A DNA stretch of 64,000 bases from a bacterium (GCA_018222765.1 JAAEZT010000010.1:1-64000), one strand, 5' to 3'; counted from the stretch's first letter, positions 17,873 through 31,507 are shown. A program made the numbers and translations. The notes: generated by a model not told the origin, from the sequence alone.

Positions 17873-18217
17873 ATGAAAACTACAATCGCAATGATCGCTG
17901 CTTTCGCAGCTTTCACCTCCGGAGCCATTGCCGCTCCAGTCGTGACAACCACAACCACCCAAGCGGAAGTTGTGGCTGCTGATGAAAAGACGACCGTTCT
18001 GGCCGTCACAGGATTACGGTGAGCATCCGGATGTTCTAGAAAAGTGCAGGCTGCACTTAAAGGAGTCAAGGGAGTCACCAAAGTTAAAGTCGGTAAAAAG
18101 ACCGGCACTAATGCTGACACCACCGTTACCGCTGGTAAAGACGTCAAAGTTGCCGACATGGTCGCCGCCCTTAAAAAGGTTGGTTACGGTGCCACTGAAA
18201 AGAAGGCAGATTCATAA
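17873..18217 (+). CDS. Candidate selenoprotein: exported heavy-metal-associated (HMA) domain protein with UGA at codon 50
   Basis: Read through one in-frame TGA (18020-18022), this is a 114-residue protein ending at TAA 18215. Residues 1-21 are a signal peptide ending AIAA. A short Thr/Ala linker follows, then an HMA-like ferredoxin fold: VTGLR-U50-ASGC54-SRKVQAALKGVKGVTKVKV, later VADMVAALKKVGYGA. In HMA proteins the U50 position is the first metal-binding cysteine (GMxC); the C-x-x-x-C spacing matches, as I recall it, a known C-x-x-G-C subgroup. A perfect hairpin with loop GGC begins 19 nt after the TGA and its loop lies 26 nt after it, as bacterial SECIS elements require. The frame stays open and HMA-like for 64 codons after the TGA. 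A nonsense mutation is the alternative. Confidence 0.75.
18042..18058 (+). promoter_or_regulatory. Candidate bacterial SECIS hairpin of the HMA gene
   Basis: AAGTGCA (18042-18048) pairs perfectly with TGCACTT (18052-18058) around the loop GGC. The loop starts 26 nt after the TGA, inside the 16-37 nt window reported for bacterial SECIS elements, and its first base is G. The tip, GCA-GG-C-TGC, closely resembles the E. coli fdhF SECIS tip as I remember it. SelB binding is inferred. Confidence 0.65.
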
Positions 18218-18265
18218 TCTGATTCAGTTTGATAAGAACTGAACCCTGATATTTTTCAAATTTAG

Positions 18266-18303
18266 AAACCCACGCTGTCCCACGACTGCGTGGGTTTTTT
18301 TTA
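18266..18303 (+). terminator. Rho-independent terminator after the HMA gene
   Basis: Stem AAACCCACGC (18266-18275) pairs with GCGTGGGTTT (18288-18297) around a 12 nt loop, followed by an uninterrupted run of T to about 18302. It lies 48 nt after the HMA stop codon, which supports the whole 345 nt frame, including the part after the TGA, being one transcription unit. Confidence 0.9.
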
Positions 18304-18370
18304 CCTTCCCATAATATCTTCTAATTGAAGATTACTATCAGAGGTTTGACAAACATAGGGGAAATTGACG

Positions 18371-18517
18371 ATGCTGCCTCCTTGCGCCGAGGCTCAAGTT
18401 TTCACCTTCCAGCGTGTTAACTCCAACATCGAGAAAACCCAGGAACGTCTTCGTGAAATCGGCCTACCGGAAAACCTTACTGACCGCTTGAGCGACGCCG
18501 CCCAGACAACGACCTAA
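18371..18517 (+). CDS. Possible 48-residue small protein
   Basis: ATG 18371 to TAA 18515 encodes 48 residues beginning MLPPCAEAQVFTF, with a charged helical middle (TQERLREIGLPENL). AGGGG lies nine bases before the ATG, a frame stop (TAG) lies just upstream, and third positions are C/G-rich like neighbouring genes. It sits alone between two strong terminators, so it should have its own promoter. I recognise no family. It could be a remnant of a longer gene or non-coding; comparative data are needed to call it real. Confidence 0.35.
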   Translation: MLPPCAEAQVFTFQRVNSNIEKTQERLREIGLPENLTDRLSDAAQTTT

Positions 18518-18553
18518 AGAACTGGAGATTTCTTCAATTCACTCTCCAAAGAG

Positions 18554-18586
18554 AAAGCCCCGGGAGTTTGCACTCACCGGGGCTTT
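18554..18586. terminator. Bidirectional terminator after rpoC
   Basis: Stem AAAGCCCCGG (18554-18563) pairs with CCGGGGCTTT (18577-18586) around a 13 nt loop. On the minus strand it follows the rpoC stop by about 20 nt and is trailed by CTCTTT. On the plus strand it follows the small ORF at 18371-18517 and is trailed by GTAATTCTT. It most likely ends the rpoBC transcript. Confidence 0.75.
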
Positions 18587-18606
18587 GTAATTCTTAGAGG
18601 CTGATC

Positions 18607-21600
18607 TTACTCACCTGACGCTTCGGCGGGAGGAGTGTCAGCAACTTCCGACGGAGGAGTAATCTCTTCACCTTCGGGTGTTTCAGGTTCTTCTCTCACG
18701 GGCTCAGGCTCTTCCACGGTCATTTCGAACTCTGAGCTCTTGTGAACGGGGAATCCGGTTCCAGCTGGGATGAGGTGCCCGAGAATGACGTTCTCCTTGA
18801 ATCCGCGAAGAGTATCAATCTTACCGAGAGTCGCGGCATCAGTCAGCACACGGGTAGTGTCCTGGAAGGACGCAGCCGAGATGAAGGATTCCGTCTCAAT
18901 CGAGGCCTTGGTGATTCCGAGGAGAACGGGCTCAGCTTCGGCAGGCTTACCACCCTCTGAAGTCACACGCTTGTTTTCGGCATTAAAGGTCGTCTTCTCA
19001 ACCTGGTCACCCCAAAGGAATTCGGTATCGCCCGGCTCGGTGATCTTCACCTTGCGAAGCATTTGACGGATGATGATCTCAATATGCTTATCGTTAATCT
19101 CCACACCCTGCGAACGGTAAACGGTCTGAACCTCATTATTGAGGTGCTCCTGCAGTGCCTGCGGTCCGCATGCCTCGAGGAGGTCTTCCGGAGCAACAGG
19201 TCCCTCAGTAATCTGATCGCCACGCAACACCGTATCTCCCTCACCAACAATCATGTGCTTGCCCATTGGAACAAGGTGATCAGCGGTTTCGCCGGATTCA
19301 AGGTGAGTTACGATGACCTTGCGCTTACCGCGGACAGTGCCTCCAAAGGAGATTTCACCGTCGAGCTTGGCAATGACACAGGCGTCCTTGGGACGACGAG
19401 CTTCGAAGAGTTCGGCAACCCGTGGAAGACCACCGGTAATGTCACCGGTCTTGGCAACTTTACGTGGAGTTCGTGCAAGCTGCGTTCCACCAGCGATCTT
19501 CTGCTTATCCTTCACCGCGAGGCGGGCTCCCACTGGAATCGAGTAGCTGTGAAGCACATCGCCGGACTTGGCATCAACGATCACAACCTGAGGGTGCAGA
19601 TCCTCTTTGTGTTCGGTAACGGTCATGCCCTTCTTACCGGTCTGCTTGTCTGTTTCAGACTGCACGGTAATTCCAGAAATCATGTCGCGGAACTCAACCT
19701 TACCACCGCTTTCAGCGATAATGGGGACAGAGTGCGGATCCCAAGTTAGGATCTTCTGCCCTTTCTTCACGTTCCCACCGTCTCCCACAGTAATGAAGGA
19801 ACCGATCACAACATTGTAGGATTCGAGTTCAAGACCATCGGCATCGCGGACGAGGATAGAACCACCTTTGTTGAGAACAACGTGGTTTCCTTCGACGTCT
19901 TCAACCGTACGAAGATCCTTGAAGTACATGACACCCTTGCTCTTGGACTTCACCTCGGGTTGCTTACTAGCACCGATGGCCACACCACCGGAGTGGAATG
20001 TCCGCATCGTGAGCTGTGTTCCAGGCTCACCAATCGACTGTGCGGCAATAATCCCGACAGCTTCACCGATCTTACCAAGGTTTCCGGTCGCTAGATTAAG
20101 GCCATAACAAGTTTGGCAACATCCACGTTCGGATTCACAAGTAAGCGGAGAGCGAATCTTGAGACGCTCGTGACCGACGTTCTCGACGGCTTTGGAAATT
20201 TCTTCATCCATTAACTGACCAATCTTGACGATGGTTTTCCCAGTGACAGGATCAACGATCTTCTCGCAGGAAGAACGACCAAAGATACGGGACTGCAGTG
20301 AAGCTGCTTCCTCGTCACCCGAGTAAATCGCGTGGACCGTGATCCCCTTTACGGTGCCACAATCCGGTTCGGTGATGATCACGTCTTGGGAGACATCAAC
20401 CAACTTGCGGGTCATGTATCCGGAGTCCGCAGTCTTAAGAGCGGTATCGGCGAGACCTTTTCGCGCTCCGTGGGTGGAGATGAAGTATTCCAACACCGAG
20501 AGGCCCTCACGGAAGTTCGAAGTAATGGGACGTTCGATAATCTCACCAGACGGCTTGGCCATCAAACCACGCATTCCGGAGAGCTGCTTAATCTGGTTCT
20601 TGTTACCACGAGCACCGGAGTCAACCATCATGAAGAGCGGGTTAGCTTTCTCGGAACCTTCGTTATACTCAAGCTTACGATAAAGAGCATTCGCGATGTT
20701 GTCGGAAGCGCGGGTCCAAACGTCGACCACCTTCTGGTAGCGCTCTCCGTCGGTGATGACACCATTACGGTAATGCTTGGAAACAGTCTCAATCTCAGCG
20801 TAAGCCTTCTTGAGTTCCTCGGGCTTCTCCTCGGGAATCACCATGTCGACGATACCAATGGAGCAACCGGAACGGGTCGCTTCAGCAAAGCCAAGGGACT
20901 TCAAGCGGTCCATGGTCTTTACAGTCTCGGGACCACCGGCACACTGATAGCAGCGCCAAATAATGTCTCCGATTTGCCCCTTGCCGACGTTATTGTTGAT
21001 GAAGCCAACTCCTTCGGGCCAGATTTCGTTGAAACGAACACGACCGGGAGTGGTTTCGAGAATCTTGGCTTCCTTGTCACCAAAGACAGTGTCCTTACCG
21101 TAGTCCGGGTTACGCACGCGGATATACTGGTGGTAGTCGACCTTGCGGTTGGCAATCGCGAACTCCACTTCAGTGGTGTTTTCGAAGAGGCTCAAGTGAC
21201 CTTGCTTTTCGATCTCTTTAGGAGTCCGAATTCGGGCCCAGGTGAGGTAGTAGGTTCCAAGAATAATATCCTGCGAAGGAGTAATCACGGGACGTCCGGA
21301 TGCCGGTGAGAAGATGTTGTTGGTCGCAAGCATAAGCTGGCGACACTCCATCTGGGCTTCAACCGAGAGTGGCACGTGCACCGCCATCTGGTCACCATCG
21401 AAATCAGCATTGTATGCTCCGCAAGTCAGCGGGTGCAAACGAATAGCAGATCCCTCAATAAGGACAGGTTCGAAAGCCTGGATGGACAAACGGTGAAGAG
21501 TCGGCGCGCGGTTCAGCATCACCGGATGACCTTTGGTCACTTCAGCAAGAATGTCCCAGACTTCGGTGGTCTTGCGGTCGATCATCTTCTTGGCTGAACG

Positions 21601-22794
21601 AACAGTATGGCAGTAGCCCAGTTCCTTCAGACGACGGATGATGAACGGCTCGAAGAGAGTCAAAGCCATCTTCTTGGGAAGACCGCACTGGTTCAGCTTA
21701 AGCTCAGGGCCAATCACGATCACGGAACGACCGGAGTAGTCCACTCGCTTACCAAGGAGATTCTGACGGAAACGTCCACCCTTACCTTTGAGCATATCGG
21801 AAAGCGACTTAAGAGCACGGTTGCCGGCGCCGGTCACGGCACGTCCATGACGCCCGTTATCGAAGAGGGCGTCAACCGCCTCCTGCAGCATGCGCTTCTC
21901 GTTTCGGATAATAACCTCAGGAGTCTTCAACTGCATCAAGTTGCGAAGACGATTGTTCCGGTTAATGACACGGCGATAGAGATCGTTCAGATCGGAAGTC
22001 GCAAAGCGGCCACCTTCCAAAGGAACCAGAGGACGAAGGTCGGGAGGAATGACAGGAAGAACCGTCATGATCATCCACTCGGGACGCGTGTTCGAGTAGA
22101 GGAATCCGCGGGCGAGCTTGAGGCGCTTGGCCAGCTTCTTGCGGTTCTGCTTCGAACGAGTCGCTTCCATGGCCTCTTCAAGCTCAACAATAAGCTTTTC
22201 AAGGTCGGTCTGACTGAGGAGATCACGAATCGCCTCGGCACCCATGCCGGCGCGGAAGGCTTCGTCACCGTAATCTTCCTCGGCGTCACGGAGTTCATTC
22301 TCGGTAAGGAGCTGGCCAGCCTCAAGAGGAGTTTTACCAGGCTCGGTCACAAGGTAGTCCTCATAGTAGATCACACGCTCAAGTTCACGCGCGGTCATGT
22401 CGAGGACAAGACCGATACGAGAAGGCATACACTTGTAGAACCAAATGTGGGAGACCGGAACAGCAAGGTCGATGTGGCCCATGCGCTCACGACGAACCCG
22501 AGAGAGGGTCACCTCAACACCACAACGGTCACAGACGGTGCCCTTGTGTTTGATGCGCTTGTATTTTCCGCAGGCACATTCCCAGTCGCGGGTCGGTCCG
22601 AAGATCCGCTCACAGAAGAGCCCGCCTTTTTCCGGCTTGAATGTCCGGTAGTTGATAGTTTCAGGATTGAGAACCTCGCCATTGGACCAAGACCGGATGG
22701 TCTCGGGATTGGCAACGGTAATAGAAACCTGGTCGAAGGGATCCGGCTTGGTATCCACTCCGTATAGTTCGCGAAGATTAGTTTCAACACTCAT
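18607..22794 (-). CDS. rpoC: DNA-directed RNA polymerase subunit beta'
   Basis: 1395 residues, normal length. Near the N-terminus is the zinc-binding cluster [19 protein letters not shown]. The absolutely conserved active-site loop [12 protein letters not shown] holds the three catalytic aspartates. The C-terminal tail after about residue 1365 is acidic and Pro/Glu-rich. It forms the catalytic core of RNA polymerase with RpoB, encoded 45 nt upstream. Long open frames on the opposite strand are shadows. It is the last gene of the secE-to-rpoC cluster and is followed by a terminator at 18554-18586. Confidence 0.98.
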   Translation of the reverse strand: MSVETNLRELYGVDTKPDPFDQVSITVANPETIRSWSNGEVLNPETINYRTFKPEKGGLFCERIFGPTRDWECACGKYKRIKHKGTVCDRCGVEVTLSRVRRERMGHIDLAVPVSHIWFYKCMPSRIGLVLDMTARELERVIYYEDYLVTEPGKTPLEAGQLLTENELRDAEEDYGDEAFRAGMGAEAIRDLLSQTDLEKLIVELEEAMEATRSKQNRKKLAKRLKLARGFLYSNTRPEWMIMTVLPVIPPDLRPLVPLEGGRFATSDLNDLYRRVINRNNRLRNLMQLKTPEVIIRNEKRMLQEAVDALFDNGRHGRAVTGAGNRALKSLSDMLKGKGGRFRQNLLGKRVDYSGRSVIVIGPELKLNQCGLPKKMALTLFEPFIIRRLKELGYCHTVRSAKKMIDRKTTEVWDILAEVTKGHPVMLNRAPTLHRLSIQAFEPVLIEGSAIRLHPLTCGAYNADFDGDQMAVHVPLSVEAQMECRQLMLATNNIFSPASGRPVITPSQDIILGTYYLTWARIRTPKEIEKQGHLSLFENTTEVEFAIANRKVDYHQYIRVRNPDYGKDTVFGDKEAKILETTPGRVRFNEIWPEGVGFINNNVGKGQIGDIIWRCYQCAGGPETVKTMDRLKSLGFAEATRSGCSIGIVDMVIPEEKPEELKKAYAEIETVSKHYRNGVITDGERYQKVVDVWTRASDNIANALYRKLEYNEGSEKANPLFMMVDSGARGNKNQIKQLSGMRGLMAKPSGEIIERPITSNFREGLSVLEYFISTHGARKGLADTALKTADSGYMTRKLVDVSQDVIITEPDCGTVKGITVHAIYSGDEEAASLQSRIFGRSSCEKIVDPVTGKTIVKIGQLMDEEISKAVENVGHERLKIRSPLTCESERGCCQTCYGLNLATGNLGKIGEAVGIIAAQSIGEPGTQLTMRTFHSGGVAIGASKQPEVKSKSKGVMYFKDLRTVEDVEGNHVVLNKGGSILVRDADGLELESYNVVIGSFITVGDGGNVKKGQKILTWDPHSVPIIAESGGKVEFRDMISGITVQSETDKQTGKKGMTVTEHKEDLHPQVVIVDAKSGDVLHSYSIPVGARLAVKDKQKIAGGTQLARTPRKVAKTGDITGGLPRVAELFEARRPKDACVIAKLDGEISFGGTVRGKRKVIVTHLESGETADHLVPMGKHMIVGEGDTVLRGDQITEGPVAPEDLLEACGPQALQEHLNNEVQTVYRSQGVEINDKHIEIIIRQMLRKVKITEPGDTEFLWGDQVEKTTFNAENKRVTSEGGKPAEAEPVLLGITKASIETESFISAASFQDTTRVLTDAATLGKIDTLRGFKENVILGHLIPAGTGFPVHKSSEFEMTVEEPEPVREEPETPEGEEITPPSEVADTPPAEASGE

Positions 22795-22839
22795 GAGATC
22801 AGTTTAAGTAGTTTGGAATTTATGTTCTCTGGGTTGGAT

Positions 22840-26709
<3,870 letters not shown>

Positions 26710-26730
26710 AGTGTAATCCGGATGGAGTTT

Positions 26731-26755
26731 ACACCGGACCCACAGGGGCCGGTGT
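26731..26755. promoter_or_regulatory. Hairpin in the rpoB leader
   Basis: ACACCGG (26731-26737) pairs with CCGGTGT (26749-26755) around an 11 nt loop. It lies 22 nt before the rpoB ATG on the minus-strand transcript. A T-run follows only on the plus strand, where there is no gene to terminate. A role in rpoB translation or transcript processing is inferred. Confidence 0.4.
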
Positions 26756-26859
26756 TAGATTTTTTGGTTTGGAATTGCAATTCCGTTTGTGTGCGGTGAG
26801 CGGGCACGAACGGAGAACAGCTAATTTCAGTTGGTGAAACGGGCTGATCTCCGGCCGGG

Positions 26860-26887
26860 CCCAATCCCGGTCTAGACCGGGATTGGG
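26860..26887. promoter_or_regulatory. Perfect 28-nt palindrome between rplL and rpoB
   Basis: The arm CCCAATCCCGGTCT is mirrored exactly by its complement, centred on CTAG; the palindrome spans 26860-26887. As RNA it makes a 12 bp stem with a 4 nt loop. It starts 16 nt after the rplL stop on the minus strand and has no T-run, so it is better seen as a processing or attenuation site than as a full terminator. In E. coli the same gap has an attenuator and an RNase III site. Confidence 0.55.
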
Positions 26888-26903
26888 GTAAAATCCGGAG
26901 GGT

Positions 26904-27281
26904 CTACTTGAGCTCGACTTTGGCGCCGGCCTCTTCGAGAGCCTTTTTAGCTTCCTCAGCAGCATCCTTGGCGAGGCCTTCGGCCACAGCAACGGGGGCT
27001 GATTCAACAAGCTTCTTGGCTTCGGCAAGACCGAGACCGGAAGCAACTCCGCGAACAGCCTTAATGACAGCAATCTTGTTGCCACCGGCTTCTGCAAGAA
27101 CCACGTCGAATTCGGTCTTCTCTTCAGCTGGAGCTGCGTCGGCGGCTGGGCCGGCGGCTGCTGCTGCGACTGGAGCAGCGGCGGAAACGCCCCACTCTTC
27201 TTCAAGGTTCTTTACCAATTCGGCTGCTTCCAAAACGGAAAGCTTACCGAGCTCTTCTGCTAATTTTGTAATGTCTGACAT
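26904..27281 (-). CDS. rplL: 50S ribosomal protein L7/L12
   Basis: 125 residues with the standard layout: an N-terminal dimerisation helix pair (about 1-33), an Ala/Pro-rich hinge (about 34-52), and the C-terminal factor-binding domain beginning [12 protein letters not shown] and containing the [12 protein letters not shown] helix. It forms the multicopy stalk that recruits translation GTPases. It is encoded 151 nt after rplJ, whose product is the stalk base. An overlapping frame on the same strand (26729-27205) is a shadow. Confidence 0.97.
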   Translation of the reverse strand: MSDITKLAEELGKLSVLEAAELVKNLEEEWGVSAAAPVAAAAAGPAADAAPAEEKTEFDVVLAEAGGNKIAVIKAVRGVASGLGLAEAKKLVESAPVAVAEGLAKDAAEEAKKALEEAGAKVELK

Positions 27282-27432
27282 TGTATTGTTTTGTCGGTAT
27301 CGTCGCGTTCAAGGCTTTTAAACATTTCAATCTCACTGCCGTAAGATCGACGAGGAACCAGTTTTGTTGTCCAGGAATTCCACTCTTCGATAAATCGATG
27401 ACCGGAAAACCATCCGTTCAAATTTGTTGGGT

Positions 27433-27945
27433 TTAGCCTTCGTTGGGGAACTTGGCTTTGATGACACGGGCCAGCGATCCGGCGGGCTCGTTGATGGTGC
27501 GAAGCAACTTGGTTGCCGGCGCGTTGATAGTAGAGAGAAGCATTCCAAGCATGACTTCCCGTGAAGGAAGACTCGCAAGTGCGGTGACTTGGGCGGCATC
27601 AAGAACCGATCCGTCGAGGATTCCGGCCTTGATTTCGGGCTTGTTGAATTCCTTGGCGAAATTGGCAACAGCTTTGGCCACACCACATACATCGGAATCT
27701 CCGGTAATGAAGGCGGTCTGCCCTACAAGGCTTTCGCTCAGGTCAGGAAGTCCGGCGTCAGCGAGAACACGCTTCATGAAGGTATTCTTGGCAACGTGGC
27801 ACTCGGCTCCGGCATCGGAAAGGCGACCGCGGAGTTCGTCAAACTCAGGAACAGTCACTCCGGTGTAGTCCACTACCAGGACGAAGGGAGACACGTCCAC
27901 GCGCTCCTTGATTTCATCGAGAATGTATTTTTTATCTGGGTTCAT
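27433..27945 (-). CDS. rplJ: 50S ribosomal protein L10
   Basis: 170 residues. The N-terminal domain binds 23S rRNA and L11; it contains the typical VVDYTGVTVPEFDELRGRL and VAKNTFMKR segments. The C-terminal helix carries L7/L12 dimers. It lies 9 nt after rplA and upstream of rplL. In many bacteria L10 or the L10-L12 complex represses its own mRNA, but only 9 nt separates it from rplA, so any such site would be inside rplA. Confidence 0.96.
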   Translation of the reverse strand: MNPDKKYILDEIKERVDVSPFVLVVDYTGVTVPEFDELRGRLSDAGAECHVAKNTFMKRVLADAGLPDLSESLVGQTAFITGDSDVCGVAKAVANFAKEFNKPEIKAGILDGSVLDAAQVTALASLPSREVMLGMLLSTINAPATKLLRTINEPAGSLARVIKAKFPNEG

Positions 27946-27954
27946 GGCAGTAGG

Positions 27955-28656
27955 TTAAGACGTGGTGTAAATGGATGGATCGAGGCTCAAACCGGGGAGC
28001 ATCGATGAGGAAATGGTGATATTCTCGATATAATTGCCTTTCGCTGAAGCGGGCTTGGCTTTCACGAGACTCTCAATGAGAGCGCCGGCATTTTCAGCAA
28101 TCTGCTCTTCGGAGAAGGAAGCTTTTCCGACCGCAGCAGCGATGTTGGCGTTTTTGTCGATCTTATAATCGATCCGACCGGCCTTGACCGCATTGACAGC
28201 TTTGGCAGTATCATCGGTAACCGTTCCAGTCTTGGGATTGGGCATCAGGCCGCGTGGTCCGAGAACCCTGGCAACCTTACGCACCTCAGTCATGGCATCG
28301 GGGGTGGCGATCGCAGCATCGAAATCTACATAGCCGCCTTGCACCTTCTTGATGAGTTCCTCGAATCCCACTTCATCAGCACCTGCCTCTTCAGCAGCCT
28401 TGGCCGCATCGCCTTGGGCGAATACGATCACGCGGACAGTCTTACCGGTTCCGTGGGGCAGGGCCACACTTCCGCGGACCATCTGGTCGCTTTTACGAGG
28501 ATCGACACCCATGTTCGCTGAAATGGTGACTGTTCCGTCAAACTTGGGCGCAGGGAACTTCTTAAGAAGAGCGGCAGCGTCTGCGAGGGAGTATTTCGCT
28601 CCTTCTTCGACGAGGGCTGCGGCCTTCGCGTAACGTTTACTTCTTTTATTGCTCAT
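27955..28656 (-). CDS. rplA: 50S ribosomal protein L1
   Basis: 233 residues, normal length. The two-domain L1 fold is recognised from the N-terminal [19 protein letters not shown], the [18 protein letters not shown] segment, the [15 protein letters not shown] loop and the C-terminal [12 protein letters not shown] strand. L1 forms the mobile stalk near the E site and often represses translation of the rplK-rplA mRNA. It sits 91 nt downstream of rplK and 9 nt upstream of rplJ. Confidence 0.97.
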   Translation of the reverse strand: MSNKRSKRYAKAAALVEEGAKYSLADAAALLKKFPAPKFDGTVTISANMGVDPRKSDQMVRGSVALPHGTGKTVRVIVFAQGDAAKAAEEAGADEVGFEELIKKVQGGYVDFDAAIATPDAMTEVRKVARVLGPRGLMPNPKTGTVTDDTAKAVNAVKAGRIDYKIDKNANIAAAVGKASFSEEQIAENAGALIESLVKAKPASAKGNYIENITISSSMLPGLSLDPSIYTTS

Positions 28657-28747
28657 TGTTTTTTTTGCAGTGCGATCGGATGGCCTATTAAACCCCCCTC
28701 CTGCTATTTGATTACCCTCCCCTCTTCAGAGTAGGGCGAGATTGGGT

Positions 28748-29173
28748 TTAGGCTTCGATTTCTAGGCCCATCTGGCGGGCAGTACCAGCCAAAATCTTGG
28801 CAGCCTGCTCGGGGTCGTTGGTATTGAGATCAACGATCTTGCGGTCGACGACTTCCATCAACTTGGCGCGTGACAGCGTGCCAACCTTAACTTTGTTGGG
28901 TTCACCTGAACCGGAAGCAAGTCCGGCAGCCTTCTTGAGAAGGACCGCTGCGGGCGGTTGCTTGGTAACGAAAGTGAAGCTGCTGTCTTTATAAACCGTG
29001 ATGATCGTCGGGAGGAGATCTCCGGCAGACGCCTGGGTCGCCGCGTTGAATTCCTTACAGAAACCCATGATATTAACTCCAGCCTGACCGAGTGCGGGAC
29101 CGACGGGAGGTGATGGATTTGCTTGTCCTGCCTGAATTTGCAGTTTGAGAACGGATTTTACTTCCTTAGCCAT
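28748..29173 (-). CDS. rplK: 50S ribosomal protein L11
   Basis: 141 residues. The N-terminal domain has the proline-rich motif [20 protein letters not shown] that contacts release factors and EF-G. The C-terminal domain binds the GTPase-centre rRNA ([15 protein letters not shown] region). The length is that of E. coli L11 (142). It is encoded downstream of nusG, with an 84 nt spacer, in the universal order. Confidence 0.97.
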   Translation of the reverse strand: MAKEVKSVLKLQIQAGQANPSPPVGPALGQAGVNIMGFCKEFNAATQASAGDLLPTIITVYKDSSFTFVTKQPPAAVLLKKAAGLASGSGEPNKVKVGTLSRAKLMEVVDRKIVDLNTNDPEQAAKILAGTARQMGLEIEA

Positions 29174-29257
29174 GGTATTGAGTGAGTGATAAAGTTTTGC
29201 CCTACGGGCGGAGAGGTGTGGTGGGTTTTATTGAGATAAAGTCAAGAAAGAAACAAC

Positions 29258-29827
29258 TTAGCCCTTCTCAACCTGCCAGTATTCGAGCTCCACTGGGGTG
29301 GAACGACCAAAAATGGTAACCGCAACGCGGAGTTTGCCCTTTTCAGGATCAATTTCCTCTACAATGCCGTTTTGACTTTCAAAGGGGCCGTCGGAGACCT
29401 TTACGGTATCGCCAACTTCGAATTCGATGGACGGACGAACACTCCCTTCACGCTCCTCGATCTGACTGAGCATACTGGCCACTTCCTTGGCACGCATCGG
29501 GATCGGCTGGCTTTTGGCCCCGGCAAACCCGATGGCTCCATCGAGTTCCTGCATGAAATACCAGGTATCTTCGACTACCTCGTTGTTGGGCTGCAGAAGG
29601 TGCATGTTAATGATCACGTATCCTGGAAAGAATTTCTTCTTACTCTCGGTCTTTTTACCGGCACGGACTTCGGAGACCAATTCGGTAGGAACAAGAACAT
29701 TGAAGATCTTGTCGCCAAGCTCTTCCGATTCCACGAGACGCTCGATACGATTCTTCACCTTCTGCTCCTGACCGGAGAGAACGTGAACCACATACCATTG
29801 GTCTTTCGGTGCTGGAATGGTGGGCAT
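29258..29827 (-). CDS. nusG: Transcription termination/antitermination protein NusG
   Basis: 189 residues. The NGN domain begins with WYVVHVLSGQEQKVKNRIE and includes KKFFPGYVIINM. The C-terminal KOW domain contains VGDTVKVSDGPFESQNGIVE. NusG binds RNA polymerase and links it to Rho or to the ribosome. It lies 45 nt after secE and starts at ATG 29827. Its length is normal, with no large insertion like those of some other phyla. Confidence 0.97.
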   Translation of the reverse strand: MPTIPAPKDQWYVVHVLSGQEQKVKNRIERLVESEELGDKIFNVLVPTELVSEVRAGKKTESKKKFFPGYVIINMHLLQPNNEVVEDTWYFMQELDGAIGFAGAKSQPIPMRAKEVASMLSQIEEREGSVRPSIEFEVGDTVKVSDGPFESQNGIVEEIDPEKGKLRVAVTIFGRSTPVELEYWQVEKG

Positions 29828-29872
29828 GAGAGTAGTAAAAAGTGATGGGTAAATAAAATGGGACGAAGGCGC

Positions 29873-30100
29873 CTATCGGGCGAGACCTCCAATAAATGTC
29901 ACAGCTTGGGTATGAATGAGGTCCCAAAGGCTAACGTAGGCGGCGAGCAGGATGATGGCAACCAACACGACCAAAGTTGAATCAATCAATTCCTTGAATT
30001 TCTTAAATCCACGAACTTTTGGATCGGGATCCCACGGCCAAGATGCTTTGCGGAGCTCGGTTTTGACCTCACCGATGAATTTGAAGGTTTTTTGGAACAT
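29873..30100 (-). CDS. secE: Preprotein translocase subunit SecE
   Basis: 75 residues, the short single-helix form. An amphipathic N-terminal segment with the conserved pattern FIGEVKTELRKASWP is followed by one transmembrane helix (about 42-64, LVVLVAIILLAAYVSLWDLI). SecE clamps SecY in the protein translocation channel. It is encoded between tRNA-Trp and nusG, the standard position. Confidence 0.94.
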   Translation of the reverse strand: MFQKTFKFIGEVKTELRKASWPWDPDPKVRGFKKFKELIDSTLVVLVAIILLAAYVSLWDLIHTQAVTFIGGLAR

Positions 30101-30125
30101 GAACTTAAGTGATTGCTAATTGAAG

Positions 30126-30201
30126 TGGCAGGACAGGCGAGACTCGAACTCGCAACACCTGGTTTTGGAAACCAGTACTCTACCAATTGAGCTACTGTCC
30201 T
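30126..30201 (-). tRNA. trnW: tRNA-Trp (CCA)
   Basis: 76 nt including an encoded CCA at 30126-30128. The acceptor stem AGGACAG pairs with CTGTCCT. The anticodon stem-loop reads CTGGT-TTCCAAA-ACCAG, giving anticodon CCA. The T arm reads GCGAG-TTCGAGT-CTCGC. It sits between tuf and secE on the same strand, an arrangement shared by many bacteria. Confidence 0.96.
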
Positions 30202-30236
30202 TTTACTTTTAAAGATTTGTTTTTTGAGGCGACTGA

Positions 30237-30262
30237 GGGGGCACCCTTTGCAGAGTGCCCCC
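30237..30262. other. Strong hairpin between tuf and tRNA-Trp
   Basis: GGGGGCAC (30237-30244) pairs with GTGCCCCC (30255-30262) around a 10 nt loop, about 60 nt after the tuf stop on the minus strand. There is no adjacent T-run, so it is either a weak or Rho-assisted terminator or an RNA processing signal separating tuf mRNA from the tRNA and secE transcript. Confidence 0.5.
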
Positions 30263-30322
30263 ATTAAAACCAGCCTGACAGACTGTCACCCGAGCGGGAA
30301 AACAATCTATCGATTTTAGTGA

Positions 30323-31507
30323 TTATTCGAGAATGTCGCCCACTCGTCCGGCGCCAACGGTGCGGCCACCTTCACGAATCGCGAAGCGCATGGACTTCTC
30401 CATGGCAACCGGAGTGATCAATTCGATTGTGAGGCTGACGTTATCGCCAGGCATCACCATTTCAACTCCATCAGGGAGAGCAATAGAACCAGTCACGTCC
30501 GTTGTGCGGAAGTAGAACTGTGGACGGTAGTTGCTGAAGAATGGAGTGTGACGTCCACCTTCGTCCTTTGAAAGAACGTAAACTTCAGCAGTGAACTTGG
30601 TGTGAGGAGTCACAGAACCAGGCTTCACGATACACTGACCACGCTCAAGGTCGTCCTTCTTCAGTCCGCGGACAAGAAGACCGACGTTGTCCCCGGCACG
30701 ACCCTCGTCGAGCAACTTACGGAACATTTCGATGTCAGTGATGGTAGTCTTCTGAGTGTCGCGGATACCCACGATCTCAACTTCACCCATCTTCTCAATG
30801 ATACCACGCTCAATACGTCCGGTAGCAACGGTTCCACGTCCTTCAATCGAGAACACGTCCTCAATAGGCATGAGGAAGTCCTGATCAACCGGACGTTCAG
30901 GCTCAGGAATGTAGCTGTCAACAGCGTCCATGAGCTTGATGATGTTCTCCTTCTGGGCGGCGTCGCCTTCAAGAGCGCCAAGGGCGGAACCCTTGACAAT
31001 GGGGATGTCGTCCCCGGGAAATTCATACATGCTGAGCAGCTCGCGCACTTCCATTTCGACGAGTTCAAGAAGCTCCTCGTCGTCGACTTGGTCGGTCTTG
31101 TTGAGGAAGACCACAAGGGCGGGCACACCAACCTGACGGGCAAGCAGGATGTGCTCACGTGTCTGGGGCATTGGGCCGTCCGCGGCGGAAACCACGAGAA
31201 TACCTCCGTCCATCTGGGCGGCTCCGGTAATCATGTTCTTCACGTAGTCGGCGTGACCTGGACAGTCAACGTGCGCATAGTGACGAGTGTCGGTTTCATA
31301 TTCAACGTGTGCGGTGGAAATAGTAATTCCACGCGCCTTCTCCTCTGGAGCGGCGTCGATTTCGTCATAAGCCTTTGCTTCCCCACCCATCTTCTCAGCG
31401 AGGACGGTGGTGATAGCGGCGGTGAGGGTGGTTTTACCGTGGTCAACGTGGCCGATGGTGCCGACATTGACGTGAGGCTTATTCCTTTCGAACTGTTCTT
31501 TAGCCAT
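30323..31507 (-). CDS. tuf: Elongation factor Tu
   Basis: 394 residues from ATG 31507 ([20 protein letters not shown]). G1 is [10 protein letters not shown]3 is [20 protein letters not shown], and G4 is NKTD in [10 protein letters not shown]. Domains 2 and 3 are complete, ending [13 protein letters not shown]-Tu delivers aminoacyl-tRNA to the ribosome. The open frame extends to 31654, but those 49 codons run through the tRNA-Thr gene and are not translated. It is flanked by tRNA-Thr and tRNA-Trp genes. Confidence 0.98.
   Translation of the reverse strand: MAKEQFERNKPHVNVGTIGHVDHGKTTLTAAITTVLAEKMGGEAKAYDEIDAAPEEKARGITISTAHVEYETDTRHYAHVDCPGHADYVKNMITGAAQMDGGILVVSAADGPMPQTREHILLARQVGVPALVVFLNKTDQVDDEELLELVEMEVRELLSMYEFPGDDIPIVKGSALGALEGDAAQKENIIKLMDAVDSYIPEPERPVDQDFLMPIEDVFSIEGRGTVATGRIERGIIEKMGEVEIVGIRDTQKTTITDIEMFRKLLDEGRAGDNVGLLVRGLKKDDLERGQCIVKPGSVTPHTKFTAEVYVLSKDEGGRHTPFFSNYRPQFYFRTTDVTGSIALPDGVEMVMPGDNVSLTIELITPVAMEKSMRFAIREGGRTVGAGRVGDILE

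Noticed and set aside
17767-18159. 130-residue minus-strand frame, Ala/Val/Thr-rich
   Set aside because: Antisense shadow of the HMA gene; no initiation signals and low-complexity composition.
17970-18242. 90-residue open frame on the plus strand over the HMA gene
   Set aside because: It is in a different frame from the signal peptide, shows no domain, and overlaps a much better explained TGA-containing HMA frame.
21607-22767. 386-residue plus-strand frame opposite rpoC
   Set aside because: Shadow of rpoC; no domain visible.
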